A DNA stretch of 64,000 nucleotides from Macrolepiota albuminosa (GCA_027475525.1 JAMWFC010000052.1:372001-436000); one strand, 5' to 3'; shown: positions 44,659 to 57,017, counted from the first letter of the stretch. The notes: generated by a model not told the origin, from the letters alone. Made by a program: numbers and translations.

Positions 44659-45772
44659 ACGCCGTCAGTTCCATTTGTGACTGATGGGGAGGATATGGAG
44701 GTGGAAGAGCAAGTCGACAGGTTGGGTCAAATGGTGCATTCAGTGAAGGTATAGGACAGACGTGACCATTGAGACCCAAGTGGTCAATGAGGGCCAAGAC
44801 GGGATTGATCCATGTCCCCCAGTCTGCTGAAGAATTGAAGCGAGGTATCGTGGTCAGAGAGGGTAATTTTGAATCTAACATCGCCGAACCCAAAGGTCGA
44901 ATATTGTGGTGTGGAGCAGGAACTGGATGCTGTGGAAAATAGGGACCCAAGTCCGGTTGTGGTGGAAGGACTGGTGCACCAAACGGATATTCTTGGGGAA
45001 TGCCAGCGAAGTGATTCGGTAAAGGAGTGTCCAGAATAACTGGAGCATGAGGTAATTGTTGTTGGTTTGGAAAAACTTGAGGAATAGGAGGAAAAGGAGT
45101 ATGAGGAGGTGCTCGAAATCCTGGAGTTGCACGTTGAGGCATAGGCTGATGGATCTGAGGTGAACGTAACACTGGCGGCGGCGTCATATGTAGGAATACA
45201 GAAGGCGTTCGAGAGAGCGGTACAGGAGGGACATGATGAGGAGTAGGCGGTGTGAAAGTTTGAAGAAAAACAGAAGGTGGTCGAGATAAAATACGTGGAA
45301 CCGGAGAAGGCGGTGTAACAGGAAGATTATGTTGATGATATTGCGGAACTAGCGGAGGGGTGGGATTAACCTCATTATTCGATGGTCCATTGACAAAAGG
45401 AGTCTGAGGAAGAGGAGAAAGATGATTTACAGGGGCAGAAGTAACTGGAATTGACGCATATACTGGGTGATTTTGCGTGGTACGCGAAGCAGACGGTGTG
45501 GGAGTCGGTGTGACTGATTTGCGATTCAAGTAACTGTTGCGTAAAGCTGAAGTAGCACGCGGAATAAAGGATCTCGAAGATCCCGAAGATATATGCGTAT
45601 CAGAAGTTGAAGGGTGTGAAGTCCCGGAAGAAACAGATTGTAAATGGGGTGGCAAATCATGAGAGTACCCGGATTGAGACGTAGGGGCCATTGGGGCGAT
45701 CCACGGAGCCTGACGTGAAGATGACGCAGCAGTCCGCTGTGGATTACGACGGTGTTGAAACAGATCAGTCAT
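44531..45772 (-). pseudogene. gag: copia gag, N-terminal part
   Basis: Starts MTDLFQHRRNPQRTAAS 80 bp after the 5' LTR. About 280 residues are proline/histidine-rich and disordered; the capsid-like domain then begins (SKLPSLTTIPRFNSSADWGT, LALIDHLGLNGH, YEEFWRNDNICSYIISGRL). The frame ends at 44531, but the conserved sequence continues in another frame with RDLLEFLRKRF, so one base has been lost or gained near 44540. A decayed relative of this gag is at 48592-49320. Confidence 0.82.
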
Positions 45773-45840
45773 GATGACCGTCTGACCAGACGAGAAAGAT
45801 TTCAGCTGTACAGAAAATACCCAAAGTCTCAGAAGAGACG

Positions 45841-45852
45841 GGGCCCATAACC
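45841..45852 (-). promoter_or_regulatory. copia primer-binding site, initiator tRNA-Met anticodon arm
   Basis: Directly after the 5' LTR the minus strand reads GGTTATGGGCCC. This is exactly complementary to GGGCCCAUAACC, the anticodon stem-loop of many eukaryotic initiator tRNA-Met molecules. Drosophila copia is primed by an internally cleaved initiator tRNA, and this site fits the same mechanism. Confidence 0.8.
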
Positions 45853-46130
45853 TGTTGGGCTAAGCCTGACAACTTAATACTAATGATTGATACAAGAACC
45901 TCAGTGTCTGTCAAGATGATGGTAAACAACTGAATTATAATACCTAATGATTGATACAAGCTGTATCATATGTAAGATAGGTATTTATAAGAAGGAAAAA
46001 CTAAGTACTCACAACCTCAGTGTCCGTCAAGATGATGGTAAACAACTGAGGTTGTATGACGCGCCATCGCAAGTCCATGTCAATGATCATGTGACCGCTT
46101 AATCAGCTGACTCTCCTGATCAGGATAACA
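45853..46130 (-). repeat. 5' LTR of the copia element
   Basis: 278 bp. It differs from the other LTR at two sites (CAGTGTCTGTC versus CAGTGTCCGTC, and CAAGCTGTATC versus CAAGCTTTATC). Followed by the right target duplication GCTAC. Confidence 0.92.
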
Positions 46131-48591
46131 GCTACTTTAGTAGTGGGTCTATGTTCTGCGAACGACACTGGCGAAATTTTCAGGTCTGACTTTTTATCAC
46201 ATGTTACTATGTTACTATTCGATATCTACCTACGCTATAGCTATGGTCGCATCTGTTACAACACGCCACGGTAGACCTATTCAAAGCAGAAACTTCTAAC
46301 TATACAATGGGCAAGTGGGGTAGCATCAAAATCCCTGAGGGGAAAGCTTGCCACCACTGCATTCGAAATACACTGTTCCTCAGTATTACGCCATTTTTCC
46401 CCAATACGATCTTCGGGCTTCCCCCGTTCCATAATGTTTTGCTGGTCATTGTGTTTCTCCTACCCTCGGCCCCTATAGTTTCCCTATTTTTAGTGTTACT
46501 GCACTCTTTTGTCGTTCTCCTCTTACAAGTATGATCATCTTTTTGGAGTCCTACTCTCAGCCCCTATAGTTTCCCTATTTTTTGTCTTATTTCACGCTCC
46601 CTGGCCCCTTTTTTTGAAACCTGTCTTACTTAAGTCTTCTTTTGGTTTGTGTGTTCACTATTTATGTTTCTTTTTAATCATTGATAGGACTTGTACGCCA
46701 TTTCCCTCATTCTCCTCTTACGAGTATGAGCGTCTTGTTGGAGTCCTCTGTCTTTCCTGTTGTTTTTGACACCTCTATCAATCGCAGTACTCTTCCTACC
46801 ACATTTTCTCTTGCTCTCGGCACCCCTTTGCCTACCATTCTTGAAAGTGCCTTCCTAGTGACTTCATTTCATCCTTGAACATCGTTTTCTTGTCTTGTCT
46901 TGTTTTCTATTTTGCCAGACTGTTCTTCTGTCACTCTCGGTCTTGATCGGTCTAGTTCTGCCTCAAGATGATTGCATGTCACATGCTACTGGTGTGTTCT
47001 TTCTCTTGGTTTGATTGCTCCTTATTCCTTCTTAGGTTGCTTCCCTCCACCTCACTGCTCAGATTCTGTTGATGCCCATGGTCTATCCCCTTCACAAATT
47101 ACTTCTAATTCAAATTTACCATTTGTATTGAAAATCATGAATATTATATTTTCTGTCAATGACAGCAAATCCTTTGCATTGTCATTCTTTTCTTCTGATG
47201 TCTTGTATGAATTTTTTGCCATGTTCAAAGGAGGTTTTGAGACCCCTATTTGCCTCACATTCATCAGCTGCAATGAATTATCTCATGAGGAAAGAAATTT
47301 ATTGCACCTATCTAGACTTGATGTTCTAGTATTGAAATGTCTTTAATTCGACCACTGTTTGATCTCTGATGTGGAACGCAACAGATTTTTCATTGTGCCT
47401 GGCAAAATATGAGAGGTGGGGTTGTACCTGTTATGCAACACTGTGGTCTGAATTCAATCTTCATATATGCAGAGTCGAGGCCAATTGTCCAAAAACACCA
47501 CAATGATTGAGAGATGACAGTGGATTCCAATTCTTGTTGTGCCTCGAGCCAGACATTGTCTTCAATTCCAACAATAGATATGGAGGGTTTATTGAATGGC
47601 AATTAAATGACATTCATGGTTGATATTGGACAGGCAGATTTGTTTATTAACTGGAATTGCAATGAATTTTTTTTCCAAATAACAGGACAGGTTAATAGAT
47701 TCTAACATTTGAATTTCAACGATACAATTATCAGCAGCCTAGCAATTCCAGCTCTCAAAAGTAGCAGGTGGTGCAGCTGCAAAGCACTTTTTAAACATTA
47801 TAATGTCATACAGGACTGTTGACCAAGAAGATCTATTGGGTTAGCTGATACATCTGGTCACGTAGTAATGGAAATAAATTCACGTTGATGTGTCTACCAG
47901 CCTCAGTGTTCTCTCTATCATTACAGACAGATATCTGAGGCACTATTTTCTGTTTGTAGGCTTTTATTTCAGTCTAGCAGGTTATGGGCATCTTTTTTAG
48001 GATTGCTATCTTATTTGAGTCATACAGGACAAATTTTACATGCATATTATCAATTATTATGACTTTGATCACTTGGGTTTTTCTTTCAACAGGGTCATCA
48101 TAATGACTGATCCTTTTTACCAGCATAATATGCCTCAGGCAACTTTGTCATCTTCAGGGCAAGTTCTAGTGGCTTTTTTCACAAGTCATTCTCATTAGTC
48201 TGCTTTGATTTGAGACTTGCCTCTGCATACAACTACCTTTCCCCCTGATTCAGCAAACACTTTAGTCTCTGATACACATATAGATTCTCCAAAATGCTCT
48301 AGATCCTTCATTCCATGTGCTTCAACAAATCATACTTGCTTTTCCCAACTGTCTCTAGCTACACCTACTCTATGAATTCCACAGACTTCTGTCCATGCTC
48401 TGACTCCAGTTTGTGTGACAAATCCCTCTCCTGTTTTGAATCAGGCTGATCAAAGAGGGAACTGACCTGCTTGTTCAATTCCTCCAGTTTCTATTCTCAA
48501 TACATACATGCCCCTTTTTCTGGTACTGTTTACTCTTTCACATCCTCCTTTGGTCTTCTTGACTCGTCAAATTCCTATCTCTTGATCTAAT
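46131..48591. other. Pyrimidine-rich, decayed repeat DNA without genes
   Basis: Open stretches here (for example 46307-46534 and 46972-47346) have no recognisable content. Local duplications include CCCCTATAGTTTCCCTATTT at 46469 and 46561 (92 bp apart), and TCTCCTCTTAC near 46517 and 46710 with related sequence following. Probably old transposon remains that lead into the gag relic downstream. Confidence 0.5.
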
Positions 48592-49320
48592 TTGGGTCTT
48601 CTCAACAATTTGAATTGTCTGTTGCATCCTCAAGTCAATAACAATCATCTCCAACATTATCCAATTATTCCATTGTCTTGTCTCCCCTCTGCTTTCCACA
48701 ACACCACTCCTGTTTCTGTCAACAATCTGATTCTGAATTGTCTTCCAGATCAGTTTCAAGCACTGACACTGCCTGTACATCACCAACAACCTTTTATGGC
48801 TGGGTCTCTACTGCCACACCAGTGGATCCCATACATCAATCCATTAGTCCACCAACAGGCTGGATATGAAGCATGTCCTCATCAGCAATACATGAATGAA
48901 CCATTTTCCAATTTTCCTGACCATGCCTACAATTATCATCACTATGATCCTTCGATGGTCAACCCACCTCAACAGACTTCAATTCATACAGATCCCAAAC
49001 TTCCTCCACTTACAACTATCTCTTGCTTTAATTTGTCAGCCAACTGGGGGCTCTAGATTAATCTATTTATAGTGCTGATAGACCATCTTGGATTAAATGG
49101 CCATGTTTGCTCTCTTCCACTGCCAGCAAGAGGAAGCAAATTGAATATCTCCACAGAAAGTTGTTCTGAAATAATATAAGAACAAATATTATTGTTCTTT
49201 CAAAAAAACTTATAATTGGTCAAATCTTCCTGGATAGCATGAGGTGGGTAAGGAGGGGGTATTGTGAACTGGCACATTGGGTTAAACAGTGCTCCTAAAT
49301 GGCCCTTTCAATTTTCCTAT
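48592..49320 (+). pseudogene. Decayed copia gag with an internal inversion
   Basis: The plus-strand frame to 49056 ends DPKLPPLTTISCFNLSANWG, matching the intact copia gag at 44830 (SKLPSLTTIPRFNSSADWG). After a stop the similarity continues as DHLGLNGHVC to about 49115. From about 49118 to 49300 the match is to the following part of gag but on the opposite strand (compare ATAAGAACAAATATTATTGT here with the copia sequence near 44620). So the next 180 bp are inverted. Many stops; not functional. Confidence 0.7.
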
Positions 49321-49334
49321 GCATACTGCTAGAG

Positions 49335-49512
49335 TGTAACCGGAGTTACAGGTTAGAACTATCTTGTGTGTATCACACAAGTGCTAAATCAGACCGCAGT
49401 ATCGGATTTGACTAGTACTTAGAGTGAAAACAAGATGTTGTCTTACATAATACTCTACTAATTGATTATAGCATCGTTGACGCTAAGAACACGGATGGAT
49501 GACTCCGTTACA
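49335..49512 (-). repeat. 3' LTR of gypsy-3 (178 bp)
   Basis: Plus-strand ends are TGTAACCGGAGTTACA and CTCCGTTACA, so the ends are inverted (TGTAAC/GTTACA). The adjoining minus-strand purine run ATTGGGGGGTA is the polypurine tract, which fixes the orientation. No second LTR lies in the window to confirm the borders. Confidence 0.7.
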
Positions 49513-49868
49513 TACCCCCCAATGAGACCGAATACTCGGTCTTTTAGAAAGGGAGGTAGAGCGAGATGAAAGATGCACGGTAGTGCAAACAACGGATGAA
49601 TACACGCGTATGGCGTGGCTGCAAGGCGTTAGCACTCATGCGCAATGGAGATGTGTTGTCTGGACACAATAGGACACAGTCCTTATAAGACAAGGGTGCA
49701 GGTTGCGCCAGCAGTAGATAAAAATTATATATAAACAAAATATAAAAACAAAAAGGATGACCCCTCCTCTGGGTCCGCTGTATCTACACGCGACTCTAGA
49801 GTGCGTATCAGCTGAAATGGTTCGAGTGAAATACTCGGAGGTACATACACAATAAAGTATACAAGGGT

Positions 49869-52817
49869 CTATGACCCGGATGACAATGCTCCCGCAACAG
49901 CGCCCGTCTCAGTCACCATTGCCTCCTCCTCCAGTGTGACGTTAATCGCGGGAGGGGGAGGCGCCGATTCCGTCCTCGGTGGGGTTATAGGCCCCTCGAC
50001 TGCAGGCGTGTCTACCACCATAGGCTCTGTTAGTGCGACGTTAATTGCTGAAGCGGTGGTGGTAAGCGTACCCTGCTCTGCCGTGCGTGACAGGAGATTG
50101 ACCTGGCCTGGGTCCATGTCCGCTGTTGGCAGGTCATGCGCTGCTGAGCACTTTAGGAGGTTGACCCGATTCGGGTCCATACCAATCAAGTAATAGAGGC
50201 CGTTGGCCTCAGGGTTTTCCAGGAGCTTGCTCTCCTCGTGGTGCTTGAACATGAGACAATAGTGATCGTCTTCAGTCATCTCCTGCCATCCATCCCATTG
50301 CAGGATTGCGGCAGGGGTGCCATACTTGGAGAGGCGCTCCATGCGCTTGTCATCAACCTGCTTGAAGATGTCCATAGACATCGTGGGGGAATGGAACTGC
50401 TGTTCCAGGAAGACTACGCCGTACGTGTACACGTGGTCTACCCATTCCAGCGGGATCCGGTTGTGCAGAAGGACGCGTAACGCGTCATCGTCGGAAAAGT
50501 TCCGTGCATGGTCGTCGGGCACGTGAACTTGGTGAATTTCGAGCTGCGGCCCACGTTGGGGCTCAAATGGCTGCTTGGGGAACATGGCATCATACGAGGC
50601 AATCGCCTCTCGATAAAGCCCTGGACGGGCCACGACGAGGGTCATGCGCCGTACGATCACCGGCTTGGCTGCGCTGTTAGCGCACAATGCTCGACATAAG
50701 GCGAACCCAAAGAGGGTCCGCCAGTGCATGCGATAGGCATGATCCACGGCGATACCTTGATAGGTATTTTCCAACCCAGGTCGGCCAAAGACCAGCGCGT
50801 ACTGCGCCAATTGGTCGAGGTCAAACAGTGTGGCTGGATCCTGAGCGCGCATTACGCGCAACGCCGTGGTGCCATCGTCTTTCGTGCGCAAAAAGCGCCC
50901 CGGAATGTGTCGTCACTCGACAAGAGCAAGGTCGTCAGGGCCCTGCATCGGGTTGACAAGTTCTTGGTACCTAGGCTCCTTCATCAGGAGCTGCATGGTT
51001 CGATCATGCAGAGCCTCCACTGTTCGCTGCACAAACATCTGGAGCTCTGTGATCAACATATACGCGACGATTCTGTCGTGACGTGGGACGTGCACATTTG
51101 CGTAATACTTATAGAGCTGGTCCAGCTCTAGCGGAGTGCGGGGAAGACCGCGTGGGGCATGCTTATACACAATCGGGCCCAGGATGTGGGCAGGATGGCC
51201 AGAGGAATATTCATATGACGCCGCTCTATTGGCGTCAGCTCCCATCAACACTGTATTCATAGCATACGAATAATAGGTGCAATGGCTGAGTGCTCCTCTA
51301 AAGCACGAGTTCATTCGCTCGATATCGAGCGGACCCCACACCTTCACCCCCAAGCCATCGGGAATCCTCCCCGAGCATTCATCCTCGGCCCTAGACTTCT
51401 GGGCCTTTAGCTCCTTGGCGTGAATCGCCTTCTTCTTTGCAATGCGCTTATTGCGCGATACTTGTTGGAATCGGTCCACGGCCGATTCCCCCTCCTCCCT
51501 GTCCTCCTCCTGCTCCGAACTCGACTCTCCATAGTCGCTCTCGTCGGACAGGGATGGTACTGGTTTTTTGCCTTTATCAGGCCTAGTCTTCCCTCTCGAG
51601 GTCGCCACCAGACCATCATACTGCTCCGGCGTATGGGGGTCTGGGGTCAAGACGACCATGGGATACTTTTCTGGTGGGGCCGGTACAAACACCGGCAGCA
51701 TGAACAACATCTGGACTTCTCCCGCTCGTGTGGGAATGCCAGCAGGAAAGAGTATAACCTTCAATTTGGAGGCATTGAGAGGCGGCTTGCGGCCGCGGCG
51801 CTGACGAGACAGCCCCGACTTGGTCAGGGCGGACGATTCTGGTTGTGGCTGAGCCACCGGAGGGGCAGGCGTATTTTGCGCCAGAGTATTCCCTCCAGGC
51901 CCAGCGCAAGGAGTGACAGTAACGGGCGCTCTTGGCGCCACAATGACGGGTTTGGGCCCCCTAGGTGGGGCCTGAGATAATGTGGCTTCCCGCTGACCCA
52001 GAGACAGACCTGCCAAGGGTTCACTGACGGCAGCCAGCGACTCTGAAGAGGCCTGCGGGCCCGACTCAGGTAACCGCAATGATGAAGCCATGGGCTGAGC
52101 AGGCTGCTCATGGCGCGTGAATTGTGCTTCCGACGGCATCCTTGGCCATGGAGGGTCGACCGGTCAACTGGGCTGATATTTAGCCCTTTTGACCTCAGCA
52201 GTCGATTCCTCACTCGTGGCAATTTTGCGCTTAGACGCGCGTTCGATCTGCTCCAGCGCTGTGACGCACTGCCTCTTCATCAGCTCGATCTGGTCGAGCA
52301 ATCCCTCCATTACCATCACGGCCAAACTGTTCTGCAGGAAGGACGCAGTTGCAGGGACTGGCTGTCCTGCTGCTTCTAGTCTGCCCAACAGCACGTCTGG
52401 CACTGCTACACTCTGCGCTTGTGGCGCAGGCTCCCCATATGACTCTTCCACGGGCCGATGCGCCCATGGTACTGACAGCGGCCCCGTCACCACGCCTGCA
52501 TACGTCAGATGCGACGCAGCTGGACATGCCGACGGTTCCTGATAATAGCGCTTGTGGCATGTGCTGTCCTCCGGGCACCCATAGCGCCCTTCGTCATCGA
52601 CCTCCATCTCTTGCGAGTGGAGGGGTGTCTGGTAAGGAAGTGGCTTGGCACGGCCTGGGTAGGCCACGCCTGCTGACTGAAACTGGCTTACCGCCAGATA
52701 TGGCGGCTGCCTCTGGTACTGATCGGGGTAATCACGATTTTGTATGTTCGGGGGTCTCCCCCCTCCACTAGAGCCTTGCCGGCTCTGATCACCCTTTTGC
52801 GGCCTCCAATAGGCCAT
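49869..52817 (-). pseudogene. Accessory frame of gypsy-3 downstream of integrase (about 980 codons)
   Basis: Between the pol stop (52983) and the 3' LTR the minus strand holds one continuous frame from MAYWRPQKGDQSRQGSS at 52817 to a stop at 49869. It is broken only by two in-frame TGA codons (52164-52166 and 50913-50915). Part 1 is glutamine/proline-rich and ends in a helix (LDQIELMKRQCVTALEQIER). Part 2 begins with a proline-rich stretch, an acidic block and a basic helix, then KVWGPLDIERMNSCFRGAL and YMLITELQMFVQRTVEALHD. Part 3 has LFDLDQLAQYALVFGRPGL and DHAYRMHWRTLFGFALCRAL. No zinc knuckle, signal peptide or membrane segment is apparent, so it is neither a normal gag nor an env. I recall similar hypothetical proteins in mushrooms; the function is unknown. 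Confidence 0.75.
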
Positions 52818-52982
52818 TTTAACTAAACACGTAGACTACGTGTATTGGGACTGAGAAAAGAAAGAAAAAAAAAAACAATCTCCCAACTCCGCTAGTGGTG
52901 TAAACAACCACAAATACACGCCACTCGGCTTTTCACCGGCGATCAGAGTGGACTTCGTCCACATTCCACCACCACACATGCA

Positions 52983-55900
52983 TTATGCACGTTTTGCTAG
53001 CTGTTGAGGGCATTTCACGCCCTGCAACTCTAGATATCTGTCCATTGCTGCAAGGTCTTTGCAGTGCACTAGCGGTTCCCAGGTAGTATCACCTAGGCTC
53101 CACCTCACCTCGAATTCAAGGCTTCCCTTCGTCCACCGATGACCTATGAGGTCATCTACGAACCACTCCTGGTCATTGCCAGTTCCAAAGTCATACGGCT
53201 CCGGAGTTGCGCGATTAGGAAATAGTGCATCACTACTGGCCATATACGGTCGCAATAGCGACACGTGAAACTTGGGCACTATCCTGCACGCTTGCAGCGC
53301 CTGGGGTAGTTCCAGCACGTAGTTAGACGTGCTCGGTTCCGCCTCAAGGACCTTATATGGTCCAATCCATTTCGGACACAGCTTGCTCGCCCTGCCTTTC
53401 GGCAGGTTCAAGTTCTTCGTCGAAAGGTACACTAGGCTCCCTTTCTCGATGTCCAGCTCATCACATCTGCGATTATTCGCATGTTTGGTTTGCCATACAC
53501 GTGATTCTATAATTGCGTCATGGGCATTTGCCAGATTCCTTAGCGCGTTGCACGCAAACTGCTTGACTCCCACATGAATAACTTTGTCCGTACGAAGTTC
53601 ACGAATCATAGAGGGCATGTAGCCATTGTTGAGTTCAAAGGGTGAGTACCCTGTGGTTTCTGATATACTTGCGTTTATCGCAAATTCCATGAGTGGACAT
53701 CTATCCACCCAGTCCTTCTGATCAGAACGTACGAATGCTCGCAGTATTTGCGCGATATTCCTATTCGCACGTTCAGTTTGACCATCCATTTGCGGATGAA
53801 ACAATGTCGACATGAGCAACTTTGCTCCTAGCAGCTTGTGCAACTCCTTCCACCATTTGGAAGTGAACTTAGCGTCTCGATCGCTTACGATTGAACTTGG
53901 CAGTCCATGGAGGCGTACTATCTCCTTGAGATAGATCCACGACAAGTCTGACGCGGTCATGGTGGTTCTCACCGGAATGAGATGGACCATACTGGTCATT
54001 CTGCAGATCACTACCCACAGGTAGTTAAAGCCTTTCGACTCGGGGAACGGACCTATAAAGTCCATCTCAATCGAATCCCATGGTTTGACCGGTATGGGTA
54101 GCGAATGGAGCTTTCCTGGTGGCTTCAAAGTCGATACTTTCAACTGTTGACATAGCTCGCATGTCAAGCAGAATTGGCTCGTCTCTTTGGCCATTTGGGC
54201 TTCAAAGTCGATACTTTCAACTGTTGACATAGCTCGCATGTCAAGCAGAATTGGCTCGTCTCTTTGGCCATTTGCGGCCACCAGTACCAGCGTCGCACAT
54301 AGTCCAGCGTTTTCTGAGTTCTGAAGTGGCCCATTACTTTATGGGCCTGGTCCAGAATAGTTGTAATCAACGACCTCTCCTGGGGAATGCAGATGACTTT
54401 GGACCCCGTGGGTCTGGTAAGGTAGACGAGCTGCTGCTCCATCCTGAAGCGCGGATGCGCTTGGATATTGTTCAGAATCTCTACGAAGAGATTATCATCC
54501 TTGTATCCTTGCTGGATACGTGTGCGGAATTGCGCATTGCCTAAGTCGGCCAGTGCAGGCGTATGGTTCTGTGACTCCAGCGCTTGCTGGAGTGTCATAT
54601 TAGTACCTCTCGCAGGCACCTCTTGCCTTGTCTCTTCACTTGGCTGAGGGACCTCATGATCTACTAGCACCTGGGCTTCGATATCGCAAGTCTCTCGCTG
54701 TTTGTGCAGTCGCTTACTGCGACGTGTTTCCTGCGCTCGCATGGCATGTAACTCGACCCTATGTTCCCTGATTTCATGGAATCGATGCAGAGGCAAATCC
54801 TCGCCCTCTGGGTCAATACGTTTGTCCGCCTGGACATAGTCATGCGCGTCATGGACGTCATCTCGAGTATCACTCTTGAAATATCGAGATAGGCAATCCG
54901 CCACTTTGTTCAATTCACCTTTTACATAGGTGATGTCGAACTGGTACCGCGACATGTAGTCGATCCAGCGACGTTGTCGCGGAGACAGGTGCACCTGAGT
55001 CTTGAAGAACTCTAGTGCTTTGTGATCCGTGATAATATGGATCTTATATCCCATCAGTTTATCCTCCCACTTTAGGAGGGCTTCCAGGATTGCGAGTGTT
55101 TCTAACTCGTGCACAGCATAATTCTGCTGAGCAGCAGTGAATTTACGGGACATAAATCCCGCTGGTCGGCAAGTCTGCCATGTTTTACCCTGGCCAAACA
55201 TGGCCCCAACCCCAGTCTTTGACGCATCGCAAATGAGCCAGATGGGCTCGTCAATGCATGGGTCAATTGGCCGGATGACTGGTGTTTTCGTGCATATGCG
55301 CTTAATCATCTCAAAACACCGCTGATGCAGTGGTCTCCAATGAAACGGTGACCCATTCTGGGTCATGGCCATAAGTGGCCCAGTGTATGCAGTGATGTCT
55401 GGCAAGAAATTGCCAATATAGTTCACCAGTCCGACAAATCGTTGGATATCATTATATGTGCGTGGAGTACGCCACTCTCGGATTCGGTCGAGCTTATCCA
55501 TATCAGGATGAATGCCCTTCTCGTCAATGACGTGACCGAGACAATCTATACTCGTTGCGTACAACTCGCACTTCTTCCATTTGAGATAGAGGCTGGCCTT
55601 CCATAGTCGTTCAAATACGACTCGTAGGTGCTGCTCATGCTCCTCAATGGAGTCAGAAAATATGAATATATCGTCTAAATAGACGTGCATAAACTTCCCG
55701 ATTACATCTCGGAAGATTGAGGTCATTAACCTCTGAAATGTTGCCGGTGCATTACAATCACCAATCTGCATGATGTTACTCACGAACGTCCCCATCAGGG
55801 ACGAGAACAGTGTCTTCAGTATATTCTCTTTGCGGATGCGAACCTGTTCGTACGCGTCTGTGAGGTCGATTTTTGACCGATACTTCGCTGTCACGACATC

Positions 55901-56061
55901 TTCTCATATCACTTCCTGATCTGGAAGAGGTGTTACATCCTTGACGGTATTATCATTGCGCTGTTGTGCATCCAATGCAGTCTGTAACGTTCCATCCTTC
56001 TTGGGGATACAAATCAATGGTGCAGCTTGCACCGCTGGTCGTGGTTCCCACCACTTCGCGT
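52983..56061 (-). pseudogene. pol: gypsy-3 pol: reverse transcriptase, RNase H, integrase, chromodomain
   Basis: From 56061 the minus strand reads AKWWEPRPAVQAAPLICIPK and, after an in-frame TGA at 55904-55906, EDVVTAKYRSKIDLTDAYEQ. The RT catalytic motif is YLDDIFIFSD (near 55680), RNase H starts ICDASKTGVGAMFG, the integrase zinc finger is HFRTQKTLDYV...CELCQQLK, and catalytic residues lie in MDFIGPFP, VSDRDAKFTS and QTERANRNI. The C-terminus is a chromodomain (FVDDLIGHRWTKGSLEFEVR, then TTWEPLVHC), which in chromoviruses directs integration to heterochromatin. A 77-bp duplication (54121-54274) shifts the integrase frame and is probably an assembly join. The 5' end is removed by the gypsy-2 insertion. 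Confidence 0.88.
54121..54274 (-). repeat. 77-bp tandem duplication (probable assembly join)
   Basis: Positions 54121-54197 are repeated exactly at 54198-54274, breaking the integrase frame of gypsy-3. Without one copy the frames at 55894-54164 and 54281-52983 join. Confidence 0.95.
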
Positions 56062-57017
56062 TGATGACGCCCAAAGTTTGGTCAGTAACAAATGTAGCAA
56101 TAGTGTTACCGTACCAAGAGTTAGCGTTGGGCGCGCTATAAGTGATATGAGGAGTCCCGGGCAGGTCCCAGAGAACGCGTCTGTGAAAAAGAGGTAATAG
56201 TCGGTAACGGGGTCGGCAAGTGTCAAGCGCTAAGGTAAAGCGCCTAAGGAAATGCGGTAAGTGAACACGGCAAAGGTAAGCGGCAAGAGCAAGATAAGCT
56301 TAGCGAAGTCTAAGCGTCGATAATGCCTGCCGTAGTTGCAAGGCGCGAGTGTGTCAAGTATTGGCGAACGTCTGCAACTGCCGATGAGTTTGACGTTGCC
56401 GACCGTAGCGTAAATGAGCTCTTGAGCGTAAGGGAGGCTGAGGAAAGGGGAGTAGTAAACTCTGGTCTATTCGTCTGATGATGTCCTATGTACAAGTCGG
56501 TAAGTACTTTTATACTACAATGAGTTTGCCGTCGCCAGTGGCTAATGACGCCAGAGTGCGGTAAACTGGAAAATTTCAAAGGGGTAGCTCCAACGGTTTC
56601 AGATCCCTACCGTCCATTCAAGAGCCTTAGCGATGCCAGGCGACAGATCGCAAAGCTAAACCATCACTCCATCACCCTTCTGTCCGTCAGAGCACCTAAG
56701 CGATGTCGGGCGCCAAATCGAGACGCTAAGCGGTGTCAGACGCCAAGGTCAAACGCCAAGCTGTCCGTCAGTTTTTGATAGATCATCAGGCTTCTCGCTA
56801 AGCGCTGTCGTCAGTGACTGATGCCATCTGTCAGTTGTCATTCTGTCTGCCGATTGGCGCTATCACTGATTGGATCTGCTTCTTGCCGTGCGCGGCCGTC
56901 GGGAATGGCTTAAAATGGGTAGAACACGTGCGCTAAGTTCGGAACGAGTGCGGCAAGGTTTCCGGAGCCGGTGCTGAGCCTGCCGTTGATGCGCCTAACC
57001 TGTATAGGGTCCTATCA
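56062..57017 (-). repeat. 3' LTR of gypsy-2 (956 bp)
   Basis: On the minus strand it starts TGATAGGACCCTATACAGG and ends GGGCGTCATCA, matching the gypsy-1 LTR at both ends with scattered differences and small indels between. The plus-strand accessory gene starts 170 bp beyond it, so the LTR may also supply a promoter for that gene. Confidence 0.9.

Larger units (their letters stand above)
38168..46130 (-). mobile_element. Ty1/copia LTR retrotransposon
   Basis: Two 278-bp LTRs (38168-38445 and 45853-46130) differ at only two positions and are flanked by the 5-bp duplication GCTAC (38163-38167 and 46131-46135). This defines a young, complete insertion on the minus strand. Domain order (gag, protease, integrase, reverse transcriptase, RNase H) is that of copia. 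The coding part has three defects: a one-base frame break in gag near 44540, an in-frame TGA at 42508-42510, and a 1,185-bp insert in RNase H (39314-40498). Confidence 0.93.
49335..56061 (-). mobile_element. Ty3 chromovirus-type retrotransposon (gypsy-3), 3' part
   Basis: The minus-strand element keeps its 3' LTR (49335-49512), a polypurine tract, a long accessory frame and most of pol. The 5' side is cut at 56061 by insertion of gypsy-2, which runs past the end of the window, so gag, protease and the 5' LTR are not visible. Pol has a chromodomain, unlike gypsy-1/2. Three in-frame TGA codons and one 77-bp assembly duplication interrupt the frames. Confidence 0.88.

Noticed and set aside
46307..47346. 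Possible small genes in the pyrimidine-rich stretch
   Set aside because: Content is low-complexity Leu/Phe/Ser/Pro with no motif, in repeat-rich DNA.
49869..52817. Gypsy-3 accessory frame as an envelope gene
   Set aside because: No signal peptide, membrane helix or envelope motif is visible; only the position is env-like.
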